Position numbers and translations under genes: made by a program
Shown here: positions 15,015-23,377 of the stretch, one piece after another
Position numbering within the stretch: position 1 is the stretch's first letter
Layout: each line of letters starts with the position of its first letter
Source of the DNA: Ruminococcus sp. YE71
GTDB lineage: Bacteria; Bacillota; Clostridia; Oscillospirales; Ruminococcaceae
Direction of reading: 5' to 3'
Assembly: GCF_900119155.1 (NCBI RefSeq)
Contig: NZ_FPIR01000005.1
Coordinates: 85,679-149,678 of the forward strand
DNA: 64,000 nt
Notes under the pieces: model-generated
The model's input: the letters and a program-made list of their open reading frames with translations, nothing else
Databases searched by the model: none
Told to the model about the DNA's origin: nothing

Positions 15015-16868
15015 ATGAGTTTTTCGGTCATGAGGTATATCGCAGACGGGGCGGTATTGCAGTGCGGAGAGCCTTTTGAGCTGTTCGGACACAGCGAGCC
15101 CTCGGCTGAGGTCACGCTGACGCTGACGCATGGCGGAAAAGTGACCGCAAAAGTGACTTCGCGTGCGGACGACAGCGGCAGATTCACAGCGGTGATACCT
15201 GCTGTTTCGGGCGGTTTTGAGAGCTATGAGCTGGAGCTTCTCAGCGGCGGCGAACAGCTGTTCTTCACGGACATCCTGTTCGGCGAGGTGTTCCACATCT
15301 CGGGGCAGTCGAACATGGAGCTTCCGCTGAGGAGGACTTACCATCCCTTCAAGCCTTTTGAGCACCGCGAGTGCGGCTTTATCCGCGAGTTCAGAGTGCC
15401 CGTGGAGTGCTGTTTCACGCCCGACTATGAGGACGAGGACTTCCGCGGCGGCTATTGGATGAGAGCCGAGGGCGAGCAGATGCTCGGAATGAGCGGCGCT
15501 GGCTACTACTTTGCGCTGGTGCTGATGGACGAGCTGAAATGCCCTGTCGGTCTGCTGAACACCTCGGCAGGCGGATGCGCGATAGAGAGCCGTATGCCTG
15601 CCCCGATGCTTAGGGACATCGGCGGCTACGAGGACAGGCTCGGAAGCTATGCCGACCCCGACTTCATGAAAAACCGTGCCGACAGCGACGCCGCAGATAT
15701 GCGCAGGTGGTACGAAACGCTCGGAAGGCTCGACAGAGTGGGGGAAACGGTCTTTGGCGAGGATTTCATTCCCGAAGGGCGGATGAACATACCGCTATAT
15801 TTCCGCGAGACGGATGAGCTGAAAGGGTTCAGCGGTCGGGTGTGGATGAGGAAAAAGTTCGTCATCCACGAGAGCACCGAGCTTCGGGACGCGGAGCTGA
15901 TACTCGGAAATATCATAGACAACGACCGCGCATACATCAACGGCGAAAAGGTCGGCGAAACGGGGTATATGTATCCGCCGAGATACTACCGCTTCGACCC
16001 TTCGGTGCTCAGACACGGCGAGAACACGGCGGTCGTCTGCATGGAGGTCAAGGGCGGCGACGGCGGATTCGTCCGCGGCAAGGACTACTGCCTGAAAGTC
16101 GGCGGCGAGGTCATCGACCTGTCGGGCGAGTGGGAGTACACCGCCGTCAGGACAGAGACGCTGAGCCCGTCGGTGTTCTTCCCCGAGCTCCCGATGGCGC
16201 TGTGGGCGGCGATGACCACGCCAGCATTCCGCGTGAACATCCGCGGTATGCTGTGGTATCAGGGTGAGACAAACACATGGCACCCCGAGAAGTACTTCGG
16301 GCTGTTCGCACGGTTCACGGAACTGGTTCGTGAGAGGTGCGGCAAGGAACTGCCCATCATCACCGTACAGCTCCCGAACTTCGCAGGTCACGGCGGGACG
16401 GTGGGCACGAACTGGGCGGTGCTGAGACTACAGCAGGAGAAATGCACCGAACTTCCGAACTGCGGCATGGCGGTGACAATCGGCTGCGGCGAGTCGAACG
16501 ACCTGCACCCCATCGACAAAAAGACCGTCGGCGAACGGCTTGCATGGGAGACTCTGGAGCTGGTCTACGGCAGGAAGATGAAAGAAAAGAGCAGGTGCGT
16601 TTCGGCGGAGTGGTCGGACGGGAAAGTGACCCTGACGTTCAGCGCCGAGACAGAGCTCGTCAACTCCCCTGCCCTGTACTTCGAGGCGGTATGCGGCGGA
16701 AAGGCTGTTACCCTCGCCGCGGAAAAGACCTCGCCGCACACGGTGGTGCTCCCTTGCGCGGCTAAGCCCGAACAGGTCAGGTACGCTTTCAACGACGACC
16801 CCTCAGAGCCCGACCTGTTCAGCAGGGACGGTCTGCCCGTCGCGCCCTTTGTTTTCGACATCACTTGA
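15015..16868 (+). CDS. GDS-type carbohydrate esterase (sialate O-acetylesterase family)
   Basis: This 617-residue protein belongs to the sialate O-acetylesterase/SASA family. The nucleophile is S99 in ISGQSNMELP, the second conserved block is GMLWYQGETN (near residue 415) and the His block is NDLHPIDKKTVGERLA (near residue 500). Between the first two blocks is an inserted beta-sandwich like the galactose-binding domain of beta-galactosidases (VWMRKKFVI to ENTAVVCMEV). There is no signal peptide, so the substrate is probably imported acetylated xylo-oligosaccharide rather than sialic acid, as suggested by the GH67 and AraC neighbours. The ATG at 15015 has GGGAG 8 nt upstream; the in-frame GTG at 15006 is less well placed. 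Confidence 0.88.
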   Translation: MSFSVMRYIADGAVLQCGEPFELFGHSEPSAEVTLTLTHGGKVTAKVTSRADDSGRFTAVIPAVSGGFESYELELLSGGEQLFFTDILFGEVFHISGQSNMELPLRRTYHPFKPFEHRECGFIREFRVPVECCFTPDYEDEDFRGGYWMRAEGEQMLGMSGAGYYFALVLMDELKCPVGLLNTSAGGCAIESRMPAPMLRDIGGYEDRLGSYADPDFMKNRADSDAADMRRWYETLGRLDRVGETVFGEDFIPEGRMNIPLYFRETDELKGFSGRVWMRKKFVIHESTELRDAELILGNIIDNDRAYINGEKVGETGYMYPPRYYRFDPSVLRHGENTAVVCMEVKGGDGGFVRGKDYCLKVGGEVIDLSGEWEYTAVRTETLSPSVFFPELPMALWAAMTTPAFRVNIRGMLWYQGETNTWHPEKYFGLFARFTELVRERCGKELPIITVQLPNFAGHGGTVGTNWAVLRLQQEKCTELPNCGMAVTIGCGESNDLHPIDKKTVGERLAWETLELVYGRKMKEKSRCVSAEWSDGKVTLTFSAETELVNSPALYFEAVCGGKAVTLAAEKTSPHTVVLPCAAKPEQVRYAFNDDPSEPDLFSRDGLPVAPFVFDIT

Positions 16869-16893
16869 CTTCTGCAAAGAATCGTTGTATAAT
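16865..16893 (+). promoter_or_regulatory. Promoter of the serpin gene
   Basis: TTGACT (16865-16870) and TATAAT (16888-16893) are 17 bp apart. The -35 box overlaps the stop codon of the esterase gene. Confidence 0.75.
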
Positions 16894-16942
16894 GGATAAA
16901 AACCATCACACGACAGATGCATAAAAAGCAAAGGAGGAACGA

Positions 16943-18376
16943 ATGATGTTCAGGAACAACAAGGCTCTGGCGGCAATAATGTGCGCACTTGCGGTGAGTG
17001 CTTCCTCCTGCGGTTCGGTGGCGGAGAACGGCGAGTCGAAGAGCGAGACCACGACCACTGCGGCGACGGCCGCTCCGCAGACGGAGACCGAAACCGAGAC
17101 CACAGCCACAGCCGCCGAAACGACCACAACGTCAAAAAACACCGAGCCCGAGGAAGTGCCCCCCGAGGAAAAGGACTCCGACGGCATCACCCCCTACACC
17201 GAAATAAAGCCCTGCATGAAGAACGGCGAGTTCGCGGCCGCCATGACGCAGTTCACGGCCGACCTTTACAGACAGACCACAATCTACGGCGAAAGCGTCG
17301 GAAAGGGTGCGCTGGCAGGCGAGAACGACCTTATCTCGGGGTGCTCGGCGATGCTTGCTTTCGGGATGTGCGCCAACGGCATGGACGGCAACACCCTCGA
17401 AGAAACGCTGACCGCCCTCAGGATGAAAGACCTCGACACCCTCAACTCCAACGCGGGAACGCTGATGAGCAAGTTTGAGGGGGAGGACGCTGTGATGAAA
17501 GCCGCCAACGGCATCTGGATAAACAGTGAGCATACCTTCAAGACCAAGCAGGATTATCTTGACTTCTGCGCGGAGAAGTTCAAGTCGGATGTGAATTTCA
17601 AGCCTTTCAACGACACGACCAAGGATGAGATAAACAGCTGGGTCAGCGACAAGACCCACGGCATGATACCGAGCGTAATCGACTCCTTCGACGACGATCA
17701 GGTCATGGCTCTGATAAACTGCATCTGCTTCGAGGACACATGGCAGGATCAGATAGAGGAAGAGAACGTCAACGACGGCATCTTCAAGGCTGCGGACGGC
17801 AGCGAGCAAAAATGTCAGATGCTCCACGGAGGCGAGAAAAGCTACAACAGCAACGATACCTTCGAGGGTTTCGTGAAGAAGTATTCCGACTCGGATTTCT
17901 ACTTCGCGGCCATGCTCCCGTATGAGGGCGTGACCATCGACCAGGCGATAAACTCGCTGTCGGCGGAGAGCATCGCGGATTTCCTCTACCGAAAGAACGA
18001 TAATGTAGATGTGAATTACCGTATTCCCGAATTCACATACGACTACGACACTTCCCTTTCGGAGAGCATGATGGGGCTCGGCTGTCTCGAAGCCTTTGAA
18101 AGCGGCAATTTCCACAAGATGCTCGAATACAGCGATGAAAACGGCGAGACGGTGAACATCTCCAGCTCTCTGCAAAAGACCCACATCGAGTTCGACCGCC
18201 ACGGCACAAAGGCTGCTGCTGCGACTCATGTTGGTGTCACGGCTGCGGGGGCGGCTATCAAGCCCGTGCGCCAGAAAAAGACCATCGTGTTCGACAGACC
18301 GTTCATGTACATGATAGTATACCACGGCGAGGACGGAGATTTCCCCGTATTCATCGGCACGGTCAACAAGATATAA
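16943..18376 (+). CDS. Serpin (serine protease inhibitor), probable lipoprotein
   Basis: This 477-residue protein has a signal peptide with a lipobox-like SASSC (Cys23), a Thr/Glu-rich linker to about residue 85, and a full serpin fold. Diagnostic segments are the hinge HGTKAAAATHVGV and the C-terminal strand VFDRPFMYMIVYH. The hinge keeps the small-residue run (G-T-K-A-A-A-A-T) needed for loop insertion, so it should inhibit. The reactive bond falls within the VTAAGAA region, suggesting preference for elastase- or subtilisin-like proteases that cleave after Ala. AAAGGAGG precedes the ATG. It likely protects surface enzymes from host or community proteases. It is transcribed from its own promoter and ended by a strong terminator. 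Confidence 0.92.
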   Translation: MMFRNNKALAAIMCALAVSASSCGSVAENGESKSETTTTAATAAPQTETETETTATAAETTTTSKNTEPEEVPPEEKDSDGITPYTEIKPCMKNGEFAAAMTQFTADLYRQTTIYGESVGKGALAGENDLISGCSAMLAFGMCANGMDGNTLEETLTALRMKDLDTLNSNAGTLMSKFEGEDAVMKAANGIWINSEHTFKTKQDYLDFCAEKFKSDVNFKPFNDTTKDEINSWVSDKTHGMIPSVIDSFDDDQVMALINCICFEDTWQDQIEEENVNDGIFKAADGSEQKCQMLHGGEKSYNSNDTFEGFVKKYSDSDFYFAAMLPYEGVTIDQAINSLSAESIADFLYRKNDNVDVNYRIPEFTYDYDTSLSESMMGLGCLEAFESGNFHKMLEYSDENGETVNISSSLQKTHIEFDRHGTKAAAATHVGVTAAGAAIKPVRQKKTIVFDRPFMYMIVYHGEDGDFPVFIGTVNKI

Positions 18377-18388
18377 CTGTACAGAAAA

Positions 18389-18420
18389 TCACCCCGAAGC
18401 CGTTTCAGACTTCGGGGTGA
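18389..18420. terminator. Terminator between convergent serpin and EAL genes
   Basis: An 11-bp perfect stem (18389-18399 with 18410-18420) is followed by a T-run on the plus strand and a shorter one on the minus strand. Confidence 0.85.
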
Positions 18421-18430
18421 CGCTTTTTCT

Positions 18431-20125
18431 TCAAATATAGCACGGATACTCGGGGTTATCGAGCCGCGACTCGAACTCCTCAAGGGGCAGGGGCTTGTCG
18501 AAAAGGAAGCCCTGTGCAAGGTTGCAGTTGTTCTCGCGGAGGACCTTGAGCTGTCGGTGCGTCTCAACGCCCTCAGCCACACATTCGAGCCCAAGCTCGC
18601 GTGCCATTGCGACAACGTGCTTGAACATCACGCTGCGGGTGCTGTAGGGATCGTCCTTCTCGACGGGGAGAAAACTGCGGTCAACTTTCAGAACGTCCCA
18701 CGGGATGTCGCGGATGAGGTTGAGGGACGAGTAGCCGATGCCGAAATCATCCACCGAGGTGTAGACGCCTTCCTGCTGGAGGCCGCCAACCACACGTTTC
18801 AGCGCGTTGAACTCGATGTCGGTGGTGGTCTCGGTAAGCTCGATCTCTATGTAGCGGTGGGGGATGCCCACGCTGTCGATAATGTTGGTGATGGTGCCGA
18901 GCAGGTCGGCGTTCATCATGTGCTTGCGCGAAAGGTTGACCGAGATTCGGACGACTTTCCTGCCCTCATCCAGCCAGCGGCGGATATCCTTGCAGACGTG
19001 TTCGAGCATATACAGGTCGAGACGGCAGATGTCGATGGTCTGTTCGAGCGCGGGGATGAAGTCCATCGGCGGTATGACCTCGCCGTCCCTGAACCATCGG
19101 CAGAGCGCTTCGGCACCGCAGAGCTCACCCGTATCGGTATTGACCTTCGGCTGGTAGAATACCTTGAATTCCTCGTTCCTGAGGGCTTCGGGGAAGAGTT
19201 TCTGCACGCGGCTGATACGCTCCTTGCGTGCAAGGAGCTCCTCGCTGAAATATACGATATTCTCGCCGCCGCTGCTCTGTGCGGAGTGCCCCGTCACGAG
19301 TATCTTTTCGAGCACCTCACCCTGGTCGTGGATGACCATCCCGTCGGGGATGACGAACACGCCCACCGACGAACTTACGATAACGGGCGTTTCGGCACTT
19401 TCATACCTGACGTTTGTCTCAGTCAGGTACTCCAGTATCGGGTCGAGGTTTTCCTTTCTGAAAAAAGCGATGAAATTGTCGCCGCCGAGACGGAACGTTC
19501 TGCCGTCCTCGCCGATGATCTTCGTCAGCCCTGCGAAATGGCTGTTCATTACCATGTCGCCTGCGACTCTGCCTATTTCCTGGTTGATAAGCCCGAAATG
19601 CCGCAGGTTGTAGTAAAGACCCACCATCCCGTCCATCTTGCCGACGCCGAGTTTTCCGTCAAGATAATGCCTGATACTGCGAAGATTCGGGTAGCCCGAG
19701 TCGTCGGTGAAGGACAGTTCCTCAACAAGACTGCGCAGTCTGTTGCGGCTGATATAGCTGACGGTGGAGCGCATGACGAGATCGACCTTGCGCAGCTCGT
19801 CCTCGTTCAGCGGGTCGGTATCGGGGGTCATATATACGTCCATCGTGACGATCGTCATGATACTGCTGACGATACGCACATGGTGAACGAGTTCATCCTC
19901 TTTGTGCAGGTCAAAACAGCACATCGTCTCGCCGACACCCATCATTTCCTCACGCGGATTGCGGTAGACCCTCGTCACGCCCTTTGACAGGCGAAACATC
20001 AGCGATATCTCTATCAGTATCTGCTCTATCCTTGAGACCTCCTGAGTATCGGTACCCGACATCTCGTAGATAAGCTCGGCGAACAATTCGTTAAATCTCA
20101 TATCATTATTATAATCATCAGTCAC
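18431..20125 (-). CDS. Cyclic-di-GMP phosphodiesterase with degenerate GGDEF and intact EAL
   Basis: This 564-residue cytoplasmic protein has an N-terminal region of unknown type (about 170 residues), a degenerate GGDEF domain (the signature reads GGDNF) and a C-terminal EAL domain. EAL motifs are AEALCRWF, NLSRKH, ELTETT, DDFGIGYSSL, KVDRSFL and AEGVET, so the metal-binding and catalytic acids look intact. It should hydrolyse c-di-GMP, with the GGDEF part possibly regulatory. The start is GTG at 20125, with GGGGAG 9 nt upstream; an internal ATG at 20101 is less supported. It is a single gene. Confidence 0.9.
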   Translation of the reverse strand: MTDDYNNDMRFNELFAELIYEMSGTDTQEVSRIEQILIEISLMFRLSKGVTRVYRNPREEMMGVGETMCCFDLHKEDELVHHVRIVSSIMTIVTMDVYMTPDTDPLNEDELRKVDLVMRSTVSYISRNRLRSLVEELSFTDDSGYPNLRSIRHYLDGKLGVGKMDGMVGLYYNLRHFGLINQEIGRVAGDMVMNSHFAGLTKIIGEDGRTFRLGGDNFIAFFRKENLDPILEYLTETNVRYESAETPVIVSSSVGVFVIPDGMVIHDQGEVLEKILVTGHSAQSSGGENIVYFSEELLARKERISRVQKLFPEALRNEEFKVFYQPKVNTDTGELCGAEALCRWFRDGEVIPPMDFIPALEQTIDICRLDLYMLEHVCKDIRRWLDEGRKVVRISVNLSRKHMMNADLLGTITNIIDSVGIPHRYIEIELTETTTDIEFNALKRVVGGLQQEGVYTSVDDFGIGYSSLNLIRDIPWDVLKVDRSFLPVEKDDPYSTRSVMFKHVVAMARELGLECVAEGVETHRQLKVLRENNCNLAQGFLFDKPLPLEEFESRLDNPEYPCYI

Positions 20126-20194
20126 TTCGATCAGCTCCCCTTTTTTTACGTGTTTGCCAGATAATTACAATCGATTCATTCTATATCTAATCAT

Positions 20195-20223
20195 ATTATA
20201 ACATATTTTTCATAAAAAATCAA
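20195..20223 (-). promoter_or_regulatory. Promoter of the EAL gene
   Basis: On the minus strand TTGATT (20218-20223) and TATAAT (20195-20200) are 17 bp apart. Confidence 0.65.
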
Positions 20224-20297
20224 GTCTTTGGTAAAAAAATCAAATTTTCACTTAATTAACGCAATTTTCGGAGAAATCGAAAGAATTTCAGGCATAA

Positions 20298-20326
20298 TTG
20301 ACAAAAGCGGTCGGATGTGGTATCAT
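20298..20326 (+). promoter_or_regulatory. Promoter of the VOC/HMA genes
   Basis: TTGACA (20298-20303) and TATCAT (20321-20326) are 17 bp apart, 29 bp upstream of the VOC gene. Confidence 0.75.
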
Positions 20327-20355
20327 ATTAGAGAAAACTTTTTCGGAGGTCAGAG

Positions 20356-20760
20356 ATGATGAGACTGGACGGATTCGGATTGCTGGTCAGGGACATGGGC
20401 AGGATGATACGGTTTTACAGGGACGTCCTCGGGTTTGAGATAAGCGAGAGCGAGGACACCTCGAACGTCTACCTGATAAAGGACGGCACACTGTTCCTGC
20501 TCTACGGCCGCGAAGATTTTGAAAAGATGACCCACAGGAAATACGAGTACCTCGGCGGAGTCAACGGTCATTCGGAGATAGCGCTCTACGTCGATACTTT
20601 TGAAGAGGTGGATGCAGAGTTCCGCAGGACGGTGGAAATGGGCGCCGAACCGATACTCGAACCCACCACCGAACCCTGGGGACAGCGTACCTGCTACATC
20701 GCAGACCCCGAGGGAAATCTGATCGAGATAGGCTCGTTCAACAGACCTTTCGGACGATAA
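20356..20760 (+). CDS. VOC-family (glyoxalase/bleomycin resistance-like) protein
   Basis: This 134-residue protein has the two beta-alpha-beta-beta-beta modules of the vicinal oxygen chelate superfamily: GFGLLVRDMGRMIRFYRDVLGFE at the start (here the strand/helix is recognisable by RFYRDVLGF) and YIADPEGNLIEIG near the end. A conserved metal-binding Glu is in LIEIG. The substrate cannot be told from sequence. It begins 29 bp after the promoter with CGGAGG upstream and is followed 22 nt later by the HMA protein gene. Confidence 0.85.
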   Translation: MMRLDGFGLLVRDMGRMIRFYRDVLGFEISESEDTSNVYLIKDGTLFLLYGREDFEKMTHRKYEYLGGVNGHSEIALYVDTFEEVDAEFRRTVEMGAEPILEPTTEPWGQRTCYIADPEGNLIEIGSFNRPFGR

Positions 20761-20782
20761 AAAGAGAAAAGGAGTAATTGTT

Positions 20783-21034
20783 ATGTTCAGAACTACCGCA
20801 AAGATCGAAGGCATGATGTGTACACACTGCGAGGCACACGTAACAAAGACGCTGACCGAAAAGCTCGGCGCACAGAAGGTCGAATCCTCGCACAAAAAAG
20901 GTGAGAGCATCATCATCTCAGAAACCGAACTCACACAGGCACAGCTCGAACATGCCCTCGAAGGCTCGGGCTACAAGGTAGTCTCATCCGAGTGCGCACC
21001 TTACGAAAAGAAAGGCCTTTTCGGGAAGAAGTGA
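20783..21034 (+). CDS. Heavy-metal-associated domain protein (copper-chaperone-like)
   Basis: This 83-residue protein is a single HMA domain with the metal motif GMMCTHC (residues 10-16) and the beta-alpha-beta order typical of CopZ-like chaperones (binding Cu(I) or another soft metal). The C-terminal tail adds CAPYEKKGLFGKK. AAAAGGAG precedes the ATG. It probably shares a transcript with the VOC gene. No metal ATPase or copper regulator is nearby, so the metal partner is unknown. A dispersed repeat starts directly after its stop. Confidence 0.87.
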   Translation: MFRTTAKIEGMMCTHCEAHVTKTLTEKLGAQKVESSHKKGESIIISETELTQAQLEHALEGSGYKVVSSECAPYEKKGLFGKK

Positions 21035-21039
21035 GACTG

Positions 21040-21405
21040 AGCGTGGGGAGTGTGTATTGGGGGAAACCCTTTAGGAAAAGGGTTATCCCCCAAACCCCTT
21101 TCCTAAAACTTTTAATGCTTTTTGGCTTGTGGTGCTTCTTCCTGATTTTGTGCAGGTCGGGAAGAGCGGCGCTCTTCTCTTCAATTGTGCGTCACTTGCC
21201 AAAAAGACGTTCGTGAGAGCGTAACGCATCATTGAGCGTATTTTTCAAATGATCTCTCTTTAAGCGGTGATAATCTATCTTCCCGACCACACCAAACGAT
21301 CGACATATTAAAAGTCTTTGGAATGGGGGCCGCCTTAGCTACGCACGGCAAGGGTAGAACCTTTCTTCAGAAAGGTTTCCCACGGCTGCGCAACGCTCCC
21401 CACCC
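21040..21405 (+). repeat. Dispersed GC-rich repeat, copy B
   Basis: It opens with a long CCC/GGG hairpin (21060-21092) followed by AAACCCCTTTCCTAAAAC, CTTTTTGGC, a TGCAGGTCGGGAAG block, TTGCCAAAAAGACGTTC, a GGTGATAATCTATCTTCCCGACCAC block, and CATATTAAAAGTCTTTGG with a right-end hairpin. The same order is found at 50.7 and 56.9 kb. It starts directly after the HMA gene stop; its first hairpin may act as that gene's terminator. Confidence 0.8.
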
Positions 21406-21434
21406 TTTACAAACACAGCGTAATGTGGTACAAT
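21406..21434 (+). promoter_or_regulatory. Promoter of the first two-component system
   Basis: TTTACA (21406-21411) and TACAAT (21429-21434) are 17 bp apart, 18 bp before the response-regulator ATG, so the leader is very short. Confidence 0.65.
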
Positions 21435-21451
21435 ATAGTGGGTGATAAACT

Positions 21452-22114
21452 ATGATAGATGTACTGATAGTTGAGGACAACATGGAGCTTTCGGGGCTGC
21501 TGACGGATTTTCTGCGCGACGAGGGGTACACGGTCTCGGCTGTTGACTCGGGGGAGAGGGCGTTGGAGCTGTTTGAGCGCTACGGCGCGAGGCTTGTGGT
21601 GCTCGACATCAATCTTCCAGACATCAACGGGTTTGCGGTCTGCTCGAAGCTCCGCGAAACGACTGACACGCCGATACTCATCGTCAGCTGCCGCACCGAG
21701 AAGGACGACAAGCTCAGCGGTCTCGGGCTGGGGGCGGACGACTACATCGAAAAACCTTACGATATCGACATCCTCATCGCGAAGATAAAGGGCATTTTCA
21801 AGCGGCGGTATCATCGGGACATGATGTCCGCGAGCGGTGTCACGCTGAATCTTGCAGACCGCACAGCATCCCTTGACGGGCGGCCTATCGAGCTGACTTC
21901 AAAAGAATTCGACCTGCTGGCGCTGCTCATCGAGAACAGGGGCAAGACGATGAAGAAGGAATACCTCTTCAACACCGTGTGGGGCAGTGACAGTGATTCC
22001 GAACTTCAGACACTGCACGTTCACATCAACCATCTGCGGCAGAAACTGGGCGACGACCCGAAAAACGCAAAGCTTCTGCTGACCGTCTGGGGCGTTGGGT
22101 ACAAGTTCGTATGA
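21452..22114 (+). CDS. OmpR-family response regulator
   Basis: This 220-residue protein has a receiver domain (acidic pair ED at 8-9, phospho-acceptor D52 in VLDINLPD, Lys in the late loop IEKPYD) and a winged-helix DNA-binding domain from about residue 125 (ELTSKEFDLLALL ... HINHLRQKL). It is paired with the histidine kinase that overlaps its stop by 4 nt. The ribosome binding site is weak (GGGTG). The target genes are not known; the convergent FtsX-type transporter operon is a candidate. Confidence 0.93.
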   Translation: MIDVLIVEDNMELSGLLTDFLRDEGYTVSAVDSGERALELFERYGARLVVLDINLPDINGFAVCSKLRETTDTPILIVSCRTEKDDKLSGLGLGADDYIEKPYDIDILIAKIKGIFKRRYHRDMMSASGVTLNLADRTASLDGRPIELTSKEFDLLALLIENRGKTMKKEYLFNTVWGSDSDSELQTLHVHINHLRQKLGDDPKNAKLLLTVWGVGYKFV

Positions 22115-23331
22115 AAGCCTACTACAGACTCTGCGCCGTAATTCTCGCGGCTGTGCTGCTGATGACCGCGGCGATAAACTATGTCATCATCGGGCATAAC
22201 AGCCGCAGGAACGGTTTCTACCGCTACGAAGCCAAGCGGCTGGCAGATGACATCAACGACACGGGCAGCTACGACCTTGCGGATTATCCGCATCTTACGG
22301 GTGTTTTTTCCGAGAGCGAGGGCAGGCTCTATGTCTCGAACGAACCCTACGTCATCGTCGAGACTGACAAGGGGCTTTACCGCGTCGAGTATACCGCTGA
22401 CAGTCAGAGCGGCGACCTGCTGCTCGTGACCGACCTGCTTTTCGGCGGATTTTTCCTGCTGACGGCGGCGATACTGCTGTACATCAGGCAGCACATCGTC
22501 CGACCTTTCGCAAGACTCAACAAAGTCCCGCAGGAACTTGCGAGGGGGAATCTTGCGGTGCCCATCCCCGAGGAGAAGAGCAGATTCTTCGGCAAGTTCA
22601 CATGGGGTGTGAACCTTCTCCGCGAGACCATAGAGAACAGCCGCAGGAAAGAACTGTCATTACAGCGCGAAAAAAAGCTGCTGCTCCTCTCGCTCTCCCA
22701 CGACATCAAGACGCCGCTGCAAGCCATCAAGCTCAATGCAAAGGCGCTTTCGAGGGGGCTCTACCGCGACGAGGATAAACGCCGCGAAGCCGCCGAGAGC
22801 ATCAACGCCCGCGCCGATGAGATCGAGGGCTTCATGTCGCAGATAACTCAGGCGGCGAGTGAGGACTTCATGAGCTTTGAGGTGGTCATGGGCGAGGTCT
22901 TTCTGAGCGAGATGGTCACTCGCGTCTGCGAGCGCTACGTCGGGCAGCTGACGCTGACGGACACCGAACTCAATGTGGGCGAATTCTCCGACCGACTGCT
23001 CGCCTGCGACCCAGACAGACTTGCGGAATGCCTGCAAAACCTCATCGAGAACGCGATAAAATACGGCGACGGCAGACGCATCTCGCTCGGTTTCGACTGC
23101 GTTGACGGCTGCGAGCTCATCACCGTCACGAACACGGGATGTACCATCGAAGCTGCCGAGCTGACGCAGATATTCGACAGCTTCCACCGCGGCTCCAATG
23201 CGGACAAGGTACAGGGCAGCGGCCTCGGGCTCTTCATCTGCCGCAAGCTGATGACCCTCATGAACGGCGAGGTCTTTGCCGAGATCAGAGACGGATGCTT
23301 CTGCATCACCCTCGTGGTAAAACTTGCATGA
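22111..23331 (+). CDS. Sensor histidine kinase
   Basis: This 406-residue kinase overlaps the response-regulator gene by 4 nt (ATGA). It has membrane segment 1 (about residues 5-25), a short extracytoplasmic loop of about 80 residues, membrane segment 2 (about 110-128), a HAMP-like linker, the H-box LSLSHDIKTPLQAI (phosphorylated His), the N-box NLIENAIKYGDG, and G-box GSGLGLFICRKL. The small sensor loop fits kinases that sense envelope stress or antimicrobial peptides, or rely on a transporter for sensing. That link is inference. Confidence 0.92.
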   Translation: MKAYYRLCAVILAAVLLMTAAINYVIIGHNSRRNGFYRYEAKRLADDINDTGSYDLADYPHLTGVFSESEGRLYVSNEPYVIVETDKGLYRVEYTADSQSGDLLLVTDLLFGGFFLLTAAILLYIRQHIVRPFARLNKVPQELARGNLAVPIPEEKSRFFGKFTWGVNLLRETIENSRRKELSLQREKKLLLLSLSHDIKTPLQAIKLNAKALSRGLYRDEDKRREAAESINARADEIEGFMSQITQAASEDFMSFEVVMGEVFLSEMVTRVCERYVGQLTLTDTELNVGEFSDRLLACDPDRLAECLQNLIENAIKYGDGRRISLGFDCVDGCELITVTNTGCTIEAAELTQIFDSFHRGSNADKVQGSGLGLFICRKLMTLMNGEVFAEIRDGCFCITLVVKLA

Positions 23332-23335
23332 AATT

Positions 23336-23366
23336 ACGGCTGTACAGCGGTTTGCTGCACAGCCGT
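23336..23366 (+). terminator. Hairpin terminator between convergent HK1 and ABC permease genes
   Basis: The stem 23336-23348 pairs with 23354-23366 with one internal mismatch and a 5-nt loop, and TTT follows on the plus strand. Confidence 0.65.
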
Positions 23367-23377
23367 TTTGTCCTGTA

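Larger units (their letters stand above)
21035..21451. other. Gene-free region filled by a dispersed repeat and a promoter
   Basis: This 417-bp gap contains the repeat at 21040-21405 and the response-regulator promoter at 21406-21434. No gene is supported. Confidence 0.7.
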
